A DNA stretch of 17,781 bases. It comes from UMGS1307 sp964523005 (GTDB lineage Bacteria > Bacillota > Clostridia > Oscillospirales > CAG-382). The position numbers and the translations under genes are program-made. The stretch lies in contig CAZFZL010000022.1 in assembly GCA_964523005.1 (NCBI GenBank), forward strand, positions 1 to 17,781, read 5' to 3'. Positions within the stretch are counted from its first letter, which is position 1. Every line of letters begins with the position of its first letter. Positions 7,236 through 14,287 of the stretch are shown one piece after another. Under the pieces are notes generated by a model. The model searched no databases. It was not told the DNA's origin and saw nothing but the letters and a program-made list of their open reading frames with translations.

Positions 7236-8067
7236 ATTCGTTGTGGAATAGCTTATTGAGCCATACCACCGACCAGTCGCTCCAGCGTGCGACATACGGA
7301 TCGGCAAGCTCAGGACACCACGACGTTTCAGGTGTGGCTCGTGAAATTCCATGCGGGCCGGCAGGGAGGATGTGCAGCTCGAATGATATGCCGTTGTCAG
7401 CGAGTGCTTTCGCGAAAGAAATAGAATTTTGTACGGGTACACAGTCGTCGTTTGCGGTATGGAACAAAAAGCACGGGCATGTTTTCTTCGAGACATGTCT
7501 TTCACACGAATACTTTTCTTTCATTTCCTGCGTTATATCATTGCCGAGCAAGTAGACGAACGAAGCTTCGTGCGGGTGGTCTACAGCCGAAATAACGGGG
7601 TAGCAGAGTATCGCCGCATCGGGGCGTGTCTGCTGCTCTGTCAGACCGAGCGCACTGAGTATTTCGGGAGAATCAAACATCGTCGCCGCTGCCGCGGCAA
7701 GATGACCGCCTGCGGAAAAGCCTATAACAGCGATCTTTTCGGGATCGATGTACCATTCATCGGCGTTGCGGCGAAGCGTTGCTATCGCAAGCGCGATGTC
7801 GAGCATCGGATGAGCGCACGGCGCTTTTTCTGCTACTGAATAGTTGAGTTGGAAAACGTTGTAACCGGCTGCAAGGTATACTGTGCTGATCGGCTCGCGC
7901 TCCCGGTCGGAGATCATCGCATATCCTCCTCCGCCGATGACGATCATAGCAGGGCGCGGCGGTATCGGCATCTCCTTAGACGGCGAGTGCAGAAACACGT
8001 CGAGCGAAACGTCTTCGCAGCCGTCGTAAACGTGCTTGTCGTAGAGCTTTACATTGTCAATAATCAT
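7234..8067 (-). CDS. Alpha/beta-hydrolase fold esterase (acetyl-esterase / BD-FAE-like)
   Basis: This 277-residue protein is probably an intracellular carboxylesterase of the prolyl-oligopeptidase-like or acetylxylan/feruloyl-esterase type. It has an oxyanion-hole segment GGGGY (45-49), the nucleophile elbow GFSAGG with Ser118, a probable acid Asp207 in TANDD, and His239 in GPHG. No signal peptide is seen. Its ATG overlaps the lnt stop codon as ATGA (8064-8067), with a GAGG ribosome site eight nt upstream, so it is the last, translationally coupled gene of the minus-strand run. A bidirectional terminator follows. The substrate is unknown. Nearby sugar-active genes make deacetylation of sugars or short oligosaccharides a reasonable inference. 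Confidence 0.88.
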   Translation of the reverse strand: MIIDNVKLYDKHVYDGCEDVSLDVFLHSPSKEMPIPPRPAMIVIGGGGYAMISDREREPISTVYLAAGYNVFQLNYSVAEKAPCAHPMLDIALAIATLRRNADEWYIDPEKIAVIGFSAGGHLAAAAATMFDSPEILSALGLTEQQTRPDAAILCYPVISAVDHPHEASFVYLLGNDITQEMKEKYSCERHVSKKTCPCFLFHTANDDCVPVQNSISFAKALADNGISFELHILPAGPHGISRATPETSWCPELADPYVARWSDWSVVWLNKLFHNE

Positions 8068-9617
8068 ATGTTTTTCCTCAATTTTAAAATGTATATTATA
8101 TGTGAAATAACGATGAGCAGCGGTATGATAACGAGCGCGCAGTCGCCAATGTACGTGAAAAGCGTAAGTGAAGATACGGTATAGACCGTTCCTTCGAGTG
8201 TACCCATCTCAAGCGCGCCGAGCGAATCGATGACGCAGCCCTTCGTGTCGATGAGCATCGATATGCCCGTGTTTGCGGCGCGCACGACGTAACGTCCGTT
8301 TTCAATGGCGCGAAGCCGGGAGAACGCCGCGTGTTGATAAACGCCGCGTGTATCCTCATACCACGAATCGTTCGTCACGACGACAAGAAGCTCCGCGCCG
8401 TTGCTGACGCTTTCACGCGCAAGTGAAGAGAAAATCGAATCGAAGCACACGAGCCCACCGAGCGACGTTTCACCGTCGAGCGTTATAAGTGCGCTGTCGG
8501 TGCCGGCAGTATATTGAAAATCACCGAGATTCAGGCTTTCTACTATGCTCATGTTTTCAAATAGCTTCGGCACGTATTCGCCGAACGGGACGAGATGACG
8601 CTTGCAGTACGGCTCTGACAGCGTACCATCAGGGCTTATCGTTATAAGTGCATTGTAGTTTTTTTTGCCTTCTGATATGATAACGCCTGATGCAATAGTG
8701 ACATCGTGCTCAGCCGCTATCTCGCTGAGGTCGGCGATGAGCTGTTTGTTTTTGTTGAAGACGAACGGGAACGCGGATTCCGGAAGGACGATGAGATCCG
8801 GTGCGCCGTCCTCACATATCGTGTTTATAAGCGAAAGGTAACGGGATTTTGACGTTTCGCCCTTGTCCTCCCATTTTTCGTTTGAAAGCACATTCCCCTG
8901 AGCTATTGCGACCTCGTATGACTTTTCAGTGTTCTCAGGCAGAAAATAAAGCACCGTTCCCACGAGCGCGTTGATGCCGTAGATCGTACCTGCCAGGACA
9001 GCAAGCAGTCTGCGTTTGTCCTTATACAATGCACACGCGCCGAGAAATGCGCCCGACGCAACGGCGATGAAGGTTACAAAATACGAACCGAACAGCGAGC
9101 TCGTCTGCACGGCAGGAAGAAACCCTATCTGCGCTATTGCCGTCTTGCCCCATGCAAAACCGAGAGGGCCGATCGATATGAGCCATTCGTCAGCCATGAA
9201 AGCCACGGCAAGATACATCGGCGCAAACGCCTTTCCCGCGCCTGCTTTGTCGGCAGCATATGTTATAAGCGAGATGCATGCCGCAAATATCAGCGAATGA
9301 TATGTGCTTATGCCGATGCAGGCGGCACCGACGACGAAAAATCCCTGCGTCATTGAAAACCCGAACGCGTCGAACGGGTAAAGTGCGATAAACCAGTAGT
9401 AGAGCGGCATGTAAAAAAACAGCCCGAACAGAAACGTACGCAGGAACGGTTTTTTTATTCTGCCTTCACAGTACAGCGACATTTCAAGCAGTGCAGCGCC
9501 TACGAGCGTGAATGGAAAAAGATACTCACATAAAAAGGGCAGCGAAAAACATAGCCCGCCAAGCAGGGCGAGCAGGTTCTTTCGCTGCATAAAGCTTTTT
9601 TTATCACGGCTTTTCAT
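8064..9617 (-). CDS. lnt: Apolipoprotein N-acyltransferase
   Basis: Lnt adds the third acyl chain to the N-terminal cysteine of lipoproteins, using phospholipid as donor, at the outer face of the cytoplasmic membrane. The 517-residue length fits the family. About six hydrophobic segments fill the first 220 residues, then comes a nitrilase (CN-hydrolase) domain (about 230-480) and a last membrane helix (about 490-511). The catalytic triad is visible: Glu280 in VLPES, Lys339 in CKRHLVPFGEYVP, and Cys391 in GLVCFD. Glu347 in the loop is also kept. A CAGGA site lies upstream of the ATG. It sits 34 nt after the isomerase gene and overlaps the esterase gene by 4 nt. Lnt is classically described in diderms and actinobacteria, so it is notable here. 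Confidence 0.92.
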   Translation of the reverse strand: MKSRDKKSFMQRKNLLALLGGLCFSLPFLCEYLFPFTLVGAALLEMSLYCEGRIKKPFLRTFLFGLFFYMPLYYWFIALYPFDAFGFSMTQGFFVVGAACIGISTYHSLIFAACISLITYAADKAGAGKAFAPMYLAVAFMADEWLISIGPLGFAWGKTAIAQIGFLPAVQTSSLFGSYFVTFIAVASGAFLGACALYKDKRRLLAVLAGTIYGINALVGTVLYFLPENTEKSYEVAIAQGNVLSNEKWEDKGETSKSRYLSLINTICEDGAPDLIVLPESAFPFVFNKNKQLIADLSEIAAEHDVTIASGVIISEGKKNYNALITISPDGTLSEPYCKRHLVPFGEYVPKLFENMSIVESLNLGDFQYTAGTDSALITLDGETSLGGLVCFDSIFSSLARESVSNGAELLVVVTNDSWYEDTRGVYQHAAFSRLRAIENGRYVVRAANTGISMLIDTKGCVIDSLGALEMGTLEGTVYTVSSLTLFTYIGDCALVIIPLLIVISHIIYILKLRKNI

Positions 9618-9651
9618 GATCGTTTTTCCTGATTTCTGCCGCTTGGCGTGT

Positions 9652-10518
9652 TCAGATGTGCGTGTTTATCATTTTTCTGATCTCTTCAGTTGCGAACGAA
9701 AACGCTTCAAACGGGGAGTCAAAGCTGTATTTGTGTTCGAGCGCTCCGTCGCGGGCGAGCGACGCAAGTCCACAAAAATCGCAGAGATGCGGCTCAACGG
9801 TCAGTATCATTTCTTTCCTGCCGTCGTGCTTTACGCTTTCGATAAGTTCTCCGATGTGTGCAGTTCCGCAGCCTGCCGGAACGATAACGCCGTCGCTGTC
9901 AGCGTCCTTTATGTGCAGGTATTCTACGTACTTTCCGAGCCTTTCCCAGGCGTCTGCCGATTCCATATGGCAGAACGCGAAGTTCCCGTTGTCGAGCGCA
10001 AGACGAAGCCTGCCGCCGAAGTGTTCTGCAAGCCTGAAAACGTGTTCGACCGAATCACCGTATATGTCTTTTTCGTTTTCGTGACACATGATGAAGCCGC
10101 GCCGCTCAGCTTCTTTGAGTATGCGCTCGATACGTCTGAAGGTCTCGGATTCAAAAGAGGCGTCCGTCTGTCCGGGCGCTTTGTAAAAGCTGAAGAAGCG
10201 TATCCTGTGAACGGGGTACACATCGCCGAGCAGCTCACCGATGTCCATGACGCGCGCGAACAGCGCCATGTGCTCTTCAAAATCGCCGTCAGGAGCCATT
10301 TTCCCGATCGGTGAACCGAGCGACGAAACGGTTATTTTCGCTTTTCTGAGCTTTTCTGCCGCATCAAGTACCTCTTCGTCGGAAAGCGCAGTAAAGCTCT
10401 TGCCGTCCACTCCGCGCAGCTCTATCATATTTATACCGAGCTTTTTCAGACCGTCTGTCTGCCTGTCAAGCTCCGGCGCTATTTCGTCCGCAAATGCGGA
10501 AAGCATTATTCTCGCCAT
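9652..10518 (-). CDS. Sugar phosphate isomerase/epimerase-like TIM-barrel protein
   Basis: This is a cytosolic 288-residue protein of the AP-endonuclease-2 / xylose-isomerase-like TIM-barrel superfamily. Strand-end motifs with likely metal ligands are visible: HENEKD (Glu147 or Glu149), ALDNGNF (Asp176), HIKD (His202) and VEPHL (Glu242). The N-terminus, MLSAFADEIAPELDRQ, resembles members annotated as sugar phosphate isomerase/epimerase. The exact substrate cannot be told. The ATG lies one nt after the stop codon of the upstream MORN gene, so its ribosome site (GAAGGA) is inside that gene and the two are tightly coupled. Confidence 0.88.
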   Translation of the reverse strand: MARIMLSAFADEIAPELDRQTDGLKKLGINMIELRGVDGKSFTALSDEEVLDAAEKLRKAKITVSSLGSPIGKMAPDGDFEEHMALFARVMDIGELLGDVYPVHRIRFFSFYKAPGQTDASFESETFRRIERILKEAERRGFIMCHENEKDIYGDSVEHVFRLAEHFGGRLRLALDNGNFAFCHMESADAWERLGKYVEYLHIKDADSDGVIVPAGCGTAHIGELIESVKHDGRKEMILTVEPHLCDFCGLASLARDGALEHKYSFDSPFEAFSFATEEIRKMINTHI

Positions 10519-10519
10519 T

Positions 10520-11302
10520 TTATGCTTCCTTCACGACAATCTTTCCGTATTCAAAATAACCTTCGTAGCGCCTTCCCGTTGTCCATGTGTATGTTCCATA
10601 GCCGTGCATCTTGCCGTCGAGAAATTCGCCCTGATACGATTCGCCGTTCGCCCAAGTAAACACGCCGTAACCGGTACGCATATCATTCACCCAGTCACCG
10701 CTGTAATAATCACCGTTTGCAAAGGTATATTCCCCCTTGCCGCTTTTTATGTTGTTGATGAAGTTGCCCTTATAGCATGACGTGTCAGCCCATGTATACA
10801 CTCCGTGCCCGTTCATCATATCGTTGGAAAAGTATCCCTCGTAGGTTGAACCGTCTGAGAAGGTGATTATTCCGTAGCCTTCTTTCTTATTGTCCGATAG
10901 CGCGCCTTCGTAAGTAGTGCCGTTTGAAAATGAGTATTTACCGTTTCCGGTGATGGCGTCGTTGACGAACGGACCGACATATGTTTCGTTTGTGCTGTAA
11001 TAGGTCATTGTGCCTATGCCGTTGCGGAGGATGCCGGTGATTTCACCGACGTATATATCGCCGTTGCTGTAAGTTATTGTGTTACTTCCGTAATCCAGGT
11101 CGGCGCGAAGTCCGTCCGGATAATATATGGTGCCGCTGTACGGAACACCGTTTTTATATTTTCCGAAGAACTTGACTCCCTCGTTTGTACCTGTATATCG
11201 GTATCCGAGCGCAAAGACGACCACTAATGTGAGGACGACACAAAGCAGCGCGAATATGAACAGTATGAATATGGGATTTGTGCGACCGTTATTTTTTGCC
11301 AT
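10520..11302 (-). CDS. Membrane-anchored MORN-repeat protein
   Basis: This 260-residue protein has a short basic N-terminus, one membrane helix (about residues 11-33), and then a beta-repeat domain. Eight MORN-type units start at residues 78, 102, 125, 148, 171, 194, 217 and 240. They have the form F/W-x-N-G-x-x-Y-x-G-x-F-x-N-x-x-x-G-x-G-x-Y-x-W. The last seven units are spaced at exactly 23 residues and the final unit is incomplete. The positive-inside rule places the repeat domain outside the membrane. MORN repeats are generally linked to membranes, lipids or protein assembly, but no function can be assigned. The ribosome site GGAGG lies ten nt before the ATG. It follows a two-TM gene and precedes the isomerase gene by one nt. 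Confidence 0.9.
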   Translation of the reverse strand: MAKNNGRTNPIFILFIFALLCVVLTLVVVFALGYRYTGTNEGVKFFGKYKNGVPYSGTIYYPDGLRADLDYGSNTITYSNGDIYVGEITGILRNGIGTMTYYSTNETYVGPFVNDAITGNGKYSFSNGTTYEGALSDNKKEGYGIITFSDGSTYEGYFSNDMMNGHGVYTWADTSCYKGNFINNIKSGKGEYTFANGDYYSGDWVNDMRTGYGVFTWANGESYQGEFLDGKMHGYGTYTWTTGRRYEGYFEYGKIVVKEA

Positions 11303-11341
11303 ATTCTTGATTCCTCCGTAAACGTATTGTAGAGTTGCCGG

Positions 11342-11794
11342 TTATGCGAGAGACGCAAACCATTCCTGGCTGGTGAAAAGCTTTCCGATGAGAGGAATGA
11401 GCCATGTGCATATGAGTGTTATGAGCAGGAATATTCCCACGGTAAGAACAACTTGCCATACCGTGATATTTTTGTCGCAAAAGCGTCTTCCGATCTGCTC
11501 GGTGTTGTCAGGATCGATGTAAAAGCTTCCGGGCGCTTCTGTCGATTCCTCAAGGCTTTTGCGCAGCGTGGTCGGCTTACTGAGAGCACGAATGACAGCC
11601 TTGTTGTTTCCGAAGCCGAGTTCTTCGGGCGTTTTGGCAGTATATACGTTGACGGCTCCTGCTTCGATGAGCGCGTGTACAAAGCCGCCGAGCGTCTTCT
11701 TAATATAGAATGTATAAGCAGCCGCGAGGCATATTCCCGCAAACATATACCAAAGCATCATATCGAGTGTGAAGGTAACGGTTAGTGTTGTCAT
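11342..11794 (-). CDS. Unrecognised two-transmembrane protein downstream of parB
   Basis: I do not recognise this 150-residue protein. It has two membrane helices (about 10-30 and 111-138). The loop of about 80 residues between them is hydrophilic and contains GGFVHALIEAGAVN, KTPEELGFGN and YIDPDNTEQIGRRF. The C-terminus is short. A longer reading starting at 11857 is rejected because it overlaps parB and the ATG at 11794 has a good CAGGAG site six nt upstream. It starts 29 nt after the parB stop and is followed after about 39 nt by the MORN gene. Position alone ties it to the parAB transcript. A membrane role with the MORN protein is only inference. Confidence 0.8.
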   Translation of the reverse strand: MTTLTVTFTLDMMLWYMFAGICLAAAYTFYIKKTLGGFVHALIEAGAVNVYTAKTPEELGFGNNKAVIRALSKPTTLRKSLEESTEAPGSFYIDPDNTEQIGRRFCDKNITVWQVVLTVGIFLLITLICTWLIPLIGKLFTSQEWFASLA

Positions 11795-11823
11795 GTGTTT
11801 CTCCTGTTGAATATCGCCGTGTA

Positions 11824-12702
11824 TCAGTTTTCCGGCTTGAAAAAATCTTTTCCGCAAAGATCGGTTATGAGTTCCTCAAGATCATCAGTATCGGAAAAGC
11901 GTATTGTGACCGCTTTTTCCGTTATCGAGACTTTATGCCCGATGGCGTCGCCTACGCGCCTGCCGAGCTGGTCGTAATAGCTTTTCTTAACGGCGTTTTC
12001 ACCTGAAGCGGGTGTTCGTTCTTTTGATGACAGTATACTGCGTACGAGCTTTTCCGTTTCGCGTACCGATAGCTTTTTTTCTACTATCGTTTTTGCGAAG
12101 CGTTCAAGCTCTGCGCTGTCAAACTTTTCAGCGAGCGGTAGAATCGTCCGTGCGTGAGCATATGACAGCTCGCCTTTTATGACCGTTTCAAGTATGCTTT
12201 CCGGTAACGTGAGTATGCGTACTGCGTTCGCGACTGCCGCACGTGATTTTCCGACGCGCAAAGCGACCTGCTCCTGAGTGAGCGAGTATTCCGCCATGAG
12301 CGTCTTGTAGCCGTTCGCTTCTTCGACGGGGTTCAGATCCTCCCTCTGCAGGTTTTCCACGAGAGCTATCTCAGATGCTTCGCGCTGATCAAGCTCTTTT
12401 ATTATAACGGGTACTTCACTGAGCCCGGCGAGCTTCGACGCGCGCCACCTGCGTTCGCCGGCGACTATCTCATAAAGACCGTTGCTCTTCGGACGTACTA
12501 TAAGCGGCTGAAGCAGTCCGTGTTCTTTGATGGAATCGGCGAGCTCTTCAAGCTGCTCCTGTACAAAGCGCTTGCGCGGCTGTTCTCTGTTTGGCTCTAT
12601 ATCGAATAAACGCAGCGTAGTGACTTCGTTCTTATTGTCGGATACGCTGTTGTCCGCAAACAATGCGTCAAGTCCGCGTCCGAGACTCTTTCCCTTTGCC
12701 AT
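11824..12702 (-). CDS. parB: Chromosome partitioning protein ParB / Spo0J
   Basis: ParB is a CTP-dependent DNA clamp that loads at parS sites and spreads to organise the chromosome origin region. The protein is 292 residues. The N-terminal GRGLDALF box (8-15) is the usual Soj-contacting end. The CTP-binding motifs GERRWRA (82-88) and ENLQRE (116-121) are intact, and a helix-turn-helix covers about 141-163 (TQEQVALRVGKSRAAVANAV). The C-terminal dimerisation region ends at GKDFFKPEN. It follows parA by 21 nt. I found no parS-like palindrome (TGTTTCACGTGAAACA) in the window by eye. Confidence 0.96.
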   Translation of the reverse strand: MAKGKSLGRGLDALFADNSVSDNKNEVTTLRLFDIEPNREQPRKRFVQEQLEELADSIKEHGLLQPLIVRPKSNGLYEIVAGERRWRASKLAGLSEVPVIIKELDQREASEIALVENLQREDLNPVEEANGYKTLMAEYSLTQEQVALRVGKSRAAVANAVRILTLPESILETVIKGELSYAHARTILPLAEKFDSAELERFAKTIVEKKLSVRETEKLVRSILSSKERTPASGENAVKKSYYDQLGRRVGDAIGHKVSITEKAVTIRFSDTDDLEELITDLCGKDFFKPEN

Positions 12703-12723
12703 CTTTTGTTCCTTTCCCGAGGC

Positions 12724-13515
12724 TTATGCTTTGGCTTTTTTGCCGGCACGTTCGAGCAGCTCGTCCGTCACCATGGAATAGGCTATGCTGCCTTTGGAAT
12801 ATCTGTCGTAATCGGAAATGCACATCCCGTGCGAGGGCGCTTCGCTGATCCTGACGTTTCGCGGTATCGGTGTCGAAAACAGCTTCTGCGGAAAGAACCG
12901 CTTTATCTGATCCATTACCTGCATTGTGAGATTGAGACGTCCGTCATACATATTCACGAGCACTCCGAGCAGCTCAAGCGATACGTTGCGGCTTTGCTTG
13001 ACGAGCCTTATCGTCTTAGTGAGCTGCGAAAGCCCTTCAAGCGAGTAGAACTCACATAGCAACGGCACGACCACCGCATCGGCGGCACAAAGAGCGTTCA
13101 TCGTCAGCAGACCGAGCGAAGGCGGACAGTCAATAAATATAAGATCATATTCGTTTTTCAGAGATTCTATCGAGTCGGCAAGCCTGAATTCGCGCCGCTG
13201 CTCGTCTACCAGCTCGATCTCCGCACCGACGAGGCTTATCGTCGAGCCGATAAGGTCGAGATTTTTTATTTTTGTTGAGACAACAGCATCCTTTGCACGC
13301 GCGCGGTTTATAAGTACGTCGTATACAGAGAGCGCAAGATTGCGCTTGTCTATGCCGAGCCCGCTCGTTGCGTTTCCTTGCATATCGCAGTCTATAAGGA
13401 GCGTTTTGAAGCCTTTCTTTGCCGCGCACGCCGCAATATTGACACAGCTCGTTGTCTTTCCGACGCCGCCCTTCTGGTTGGCGAATACGATTGTTCTGAT
13501 GTCTTTCTCCGTCAT
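12724..13515 (-). CDS. parA: Chromosome partitioning ATPase ParA / Soj
   Basis: Soj is the Walker-type ATPase partner of Spo0J. It binds DNA non-specifically in its ATP dimer form, moves origins, and in Bacillus also regulates DnaA. The protein is 263 residues. The deviant Walker A KGGVGKTT (15-22) keeps both the signature Lys15 and the P-loop Lys20. DCDMQGN (42-48) and FIDCPPSLG (127-135) follow. The ribosome site is weak: AAAGG lies about 13 nt upstream of the ATG. It is the first gene of the minus-strand run and has a clear promoter at 13575-13603. Confidence 0.96.
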   Translation of the reverse strand: MTEKDIRTIVFANQKGGVGKTTSCVNIAACAAKKGFKTLLIDCDMQGNATSGLGIDKRNLALSVYDVLINRARAKDAVVSTKIKNLDLIGSTISLVGAEIELVDEQRREFRLADSIESLKNEYDLIFIDCPPSLGLLTMNALCAADAVVVPLLCEFYSLEGLSQLTKTIRLVKQSRNVSLELLGVLVNMYDGRLNLTMQVMDQIKRFFPQKLFSTPIPRNVRISEAPSHGMCISDYDRYSKGSIAYSMVTDELLERAGKKAKA

Positions 13516-13574
13516 TGCGCCGCCGCTGCCTTTCGTTTTTTACTACGGCAACGCCGCAGACTTCCTTTCTTTAT

Positions 13575-13603
13575 ATATTATCATAAAGTGTTGTACAAGT
13601 CAA
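13575..13603 (-). promoter_or_regulatory. SigA-type promoter of the soj-spo0J operon
   Basis: Read on the - strand, TTGACT (13603-13598) and TAATAT (13580-13575) are separated by 17 nt, with TGA directly before the -10 box (extended -10). Transcription would start about 50 nt upstream of soj. No other comparable promoter is seen further along the minus-strand run, so it probably serves the whole run down to 7234. Confidence 0.85.
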
Positions 13604-13741
13604 TAATTTTGCCCGATTTTCATTGTGTATAACTCTGTATCTCTTTTTTGTCAAATCATTCACTGCTGCGAGGTTTTTCACGCTGATAACGCATAAGAAC
13701 GGAGCTTTCATAAAAAAATAACAAAAAATGTTAATTATCTA

Positions 13742-13770
13742 TTGACATAAAATACCTAATATGGTATTAT
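13742..13770 (+). promoter_or_regulatory. SigA-type promoter of spo0A
   Basis: TTGACA (13742-13747) and TATTAT (13765-13770) are separated by 17 nt with TGG before the -10 box. The predicted start near 13777 gives a leader of about 45 nt to the ATG at 13823. Confidence 0.88.
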
Positions 13771-13822
13771 GTAACCAAGGCACAAATGTAAAATGCGTGA
13801 AACGAGAGAAAGGAAAACAAAA

Positions 13823-14287
13823 ATGCAGAAAAGCGAAAACAGACCGAGAGTCATCATAGCAGACAGCAATTCGGAGTTCAGGACAAACTGTGCGCAGGGG
13901 TTAAGGAGGTATGGAATAGACGTTATCGCGGAAGCAAGCGACGGGCAGGAAGCTCTTTCAAAGATAACGCGGCTAAAGCCGAGTGCTGTAGTGAGTGAAT
14001 TATACCTTGGAAAAATTGACGGAGCACAACTCATAAGAGAAGCGTCGAAGCAGATGGAGAATGAGAGTCCGATATTCATCATGGCTGCTTCATTCGGAAA
14101 CAGGAATATGTTTGAGGACGCGAGCGAGGCAGGCGCCGCGTACTGTATGCTCAAGCCGCTTGATTTTCAAGTGCTTTCGTCACGAATCATTAAGCTCGCG
14201 GACCGAGAGAAAAAACGCAGAATGTTAAACAGCACTGCAGAAGCTCAGGCAGACCTTGAAGCGCAAATAACGGAAGATCATACATGA
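13823..14287 (+). CDS. spo0A: Spo0A receiver half, cut short by a frameshift
   Basis: This is the N-terminal response-regulator domain of the sporulation master regulator Spo0A: residues 1-151 match, then DHT and a TGA stop in the shifted frame. The ATG at 13823 is preferred over one at 13793 because AAAGG lies nine nt upstream and 13793 is almost at the transcription start. The fold is clear (RVIIADSNSEF, ASDGQEAL, KIDG, AGAAYCMLKP). The phosphorylation pocket is changed: against Bacillus Spo0A, Asp56 is Glu59, Asp11 is Ser14, and Thr84 is Ala89. Only the first Asp (Asp13) and the Lys (Lys111) remain. Joined to the downstream half it would give about 262 residues, the normal length. The gene is divergent from soj. 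Confidence 0.88.
   Translation: MQKSENRPRVIIADSNSEFRTNCAQGLRRYGIDVIAEASDGQEALSKITRLKPSAVVSELYLGKIDGAQLIREASKQMENESPIFIMAASFGNRNMFEDASEAGAAYCMLKPLDFQVLSSRIIKLADREKKRRMLNSTAEAQADLEAQITEDHT
14271..14287 (+). other. Frameshift point within spo0A
   Basis: The receiver frame reads GAA GAT CAT ACA TGA. The DNA-binding frame reads ATC ATA CAT GAA ATC, giving I-I-H-E-I-G as in intact Spo0A. Its nearest upstream stop is TAA at 14268-14270, so the switch must occur within 14271-14284. One extra base, best explained as G at 14276, would restore a single frame if removed. A +1 shift is needed. No obvious slippery codon or RF2-like Shine-Dalgarno signal is present. Confidence 0.85.

Larger units (their letters stand above)
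13516..13822. other. Divergent control region between soj and spo0A
   Basis: This 307-nt AT-rich stretch holds no plausible gene. It carries the soj promoter on the - strand and the spo0A promoter on the + strand, about 140 nt apart. Between them is AT-rich sequence including a TGTCAAA heptamer at 13649-13655. That is one base off the Bacillus 0A-box TGTCGAA, which is too little to call a site. No parS-like palindrome is visible. Confidence 0.7.

Noticed and set aside
9508..10314. Long open frame (268 codons) on the + strand
   Set aside because: It runs antisense across the start of lnt and most of the isomerase gene, both well-supported family members. Its translation shows no recognisable motif and is rich in Phe, Arg and Cys, as expected for a reverse-frame shadow.
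11795..11857. N-terminal extension of the two-TM protein from 11857
   Set aside because: It would overlap the end of parB, while ATG 11794 has a CAGGAG site at ideal spacing and begins just before the first membrane helix.
13649..13655. Possible Spo0A box (TGTCAAA) upstream of spo0A
   Set aside because: It differs from TGTCGAA by one base, and a single heptamer in AT-rich sequence is expected by chance.
13671..13705. Possible SigH-type promoter upstream of spo0A
   Set aside because: AGGTTTTT resembles a SigH -35 box, but no properly spaced GAAT-type -10 box follows. The SigA-type promoter at 13742-13770 is far better.
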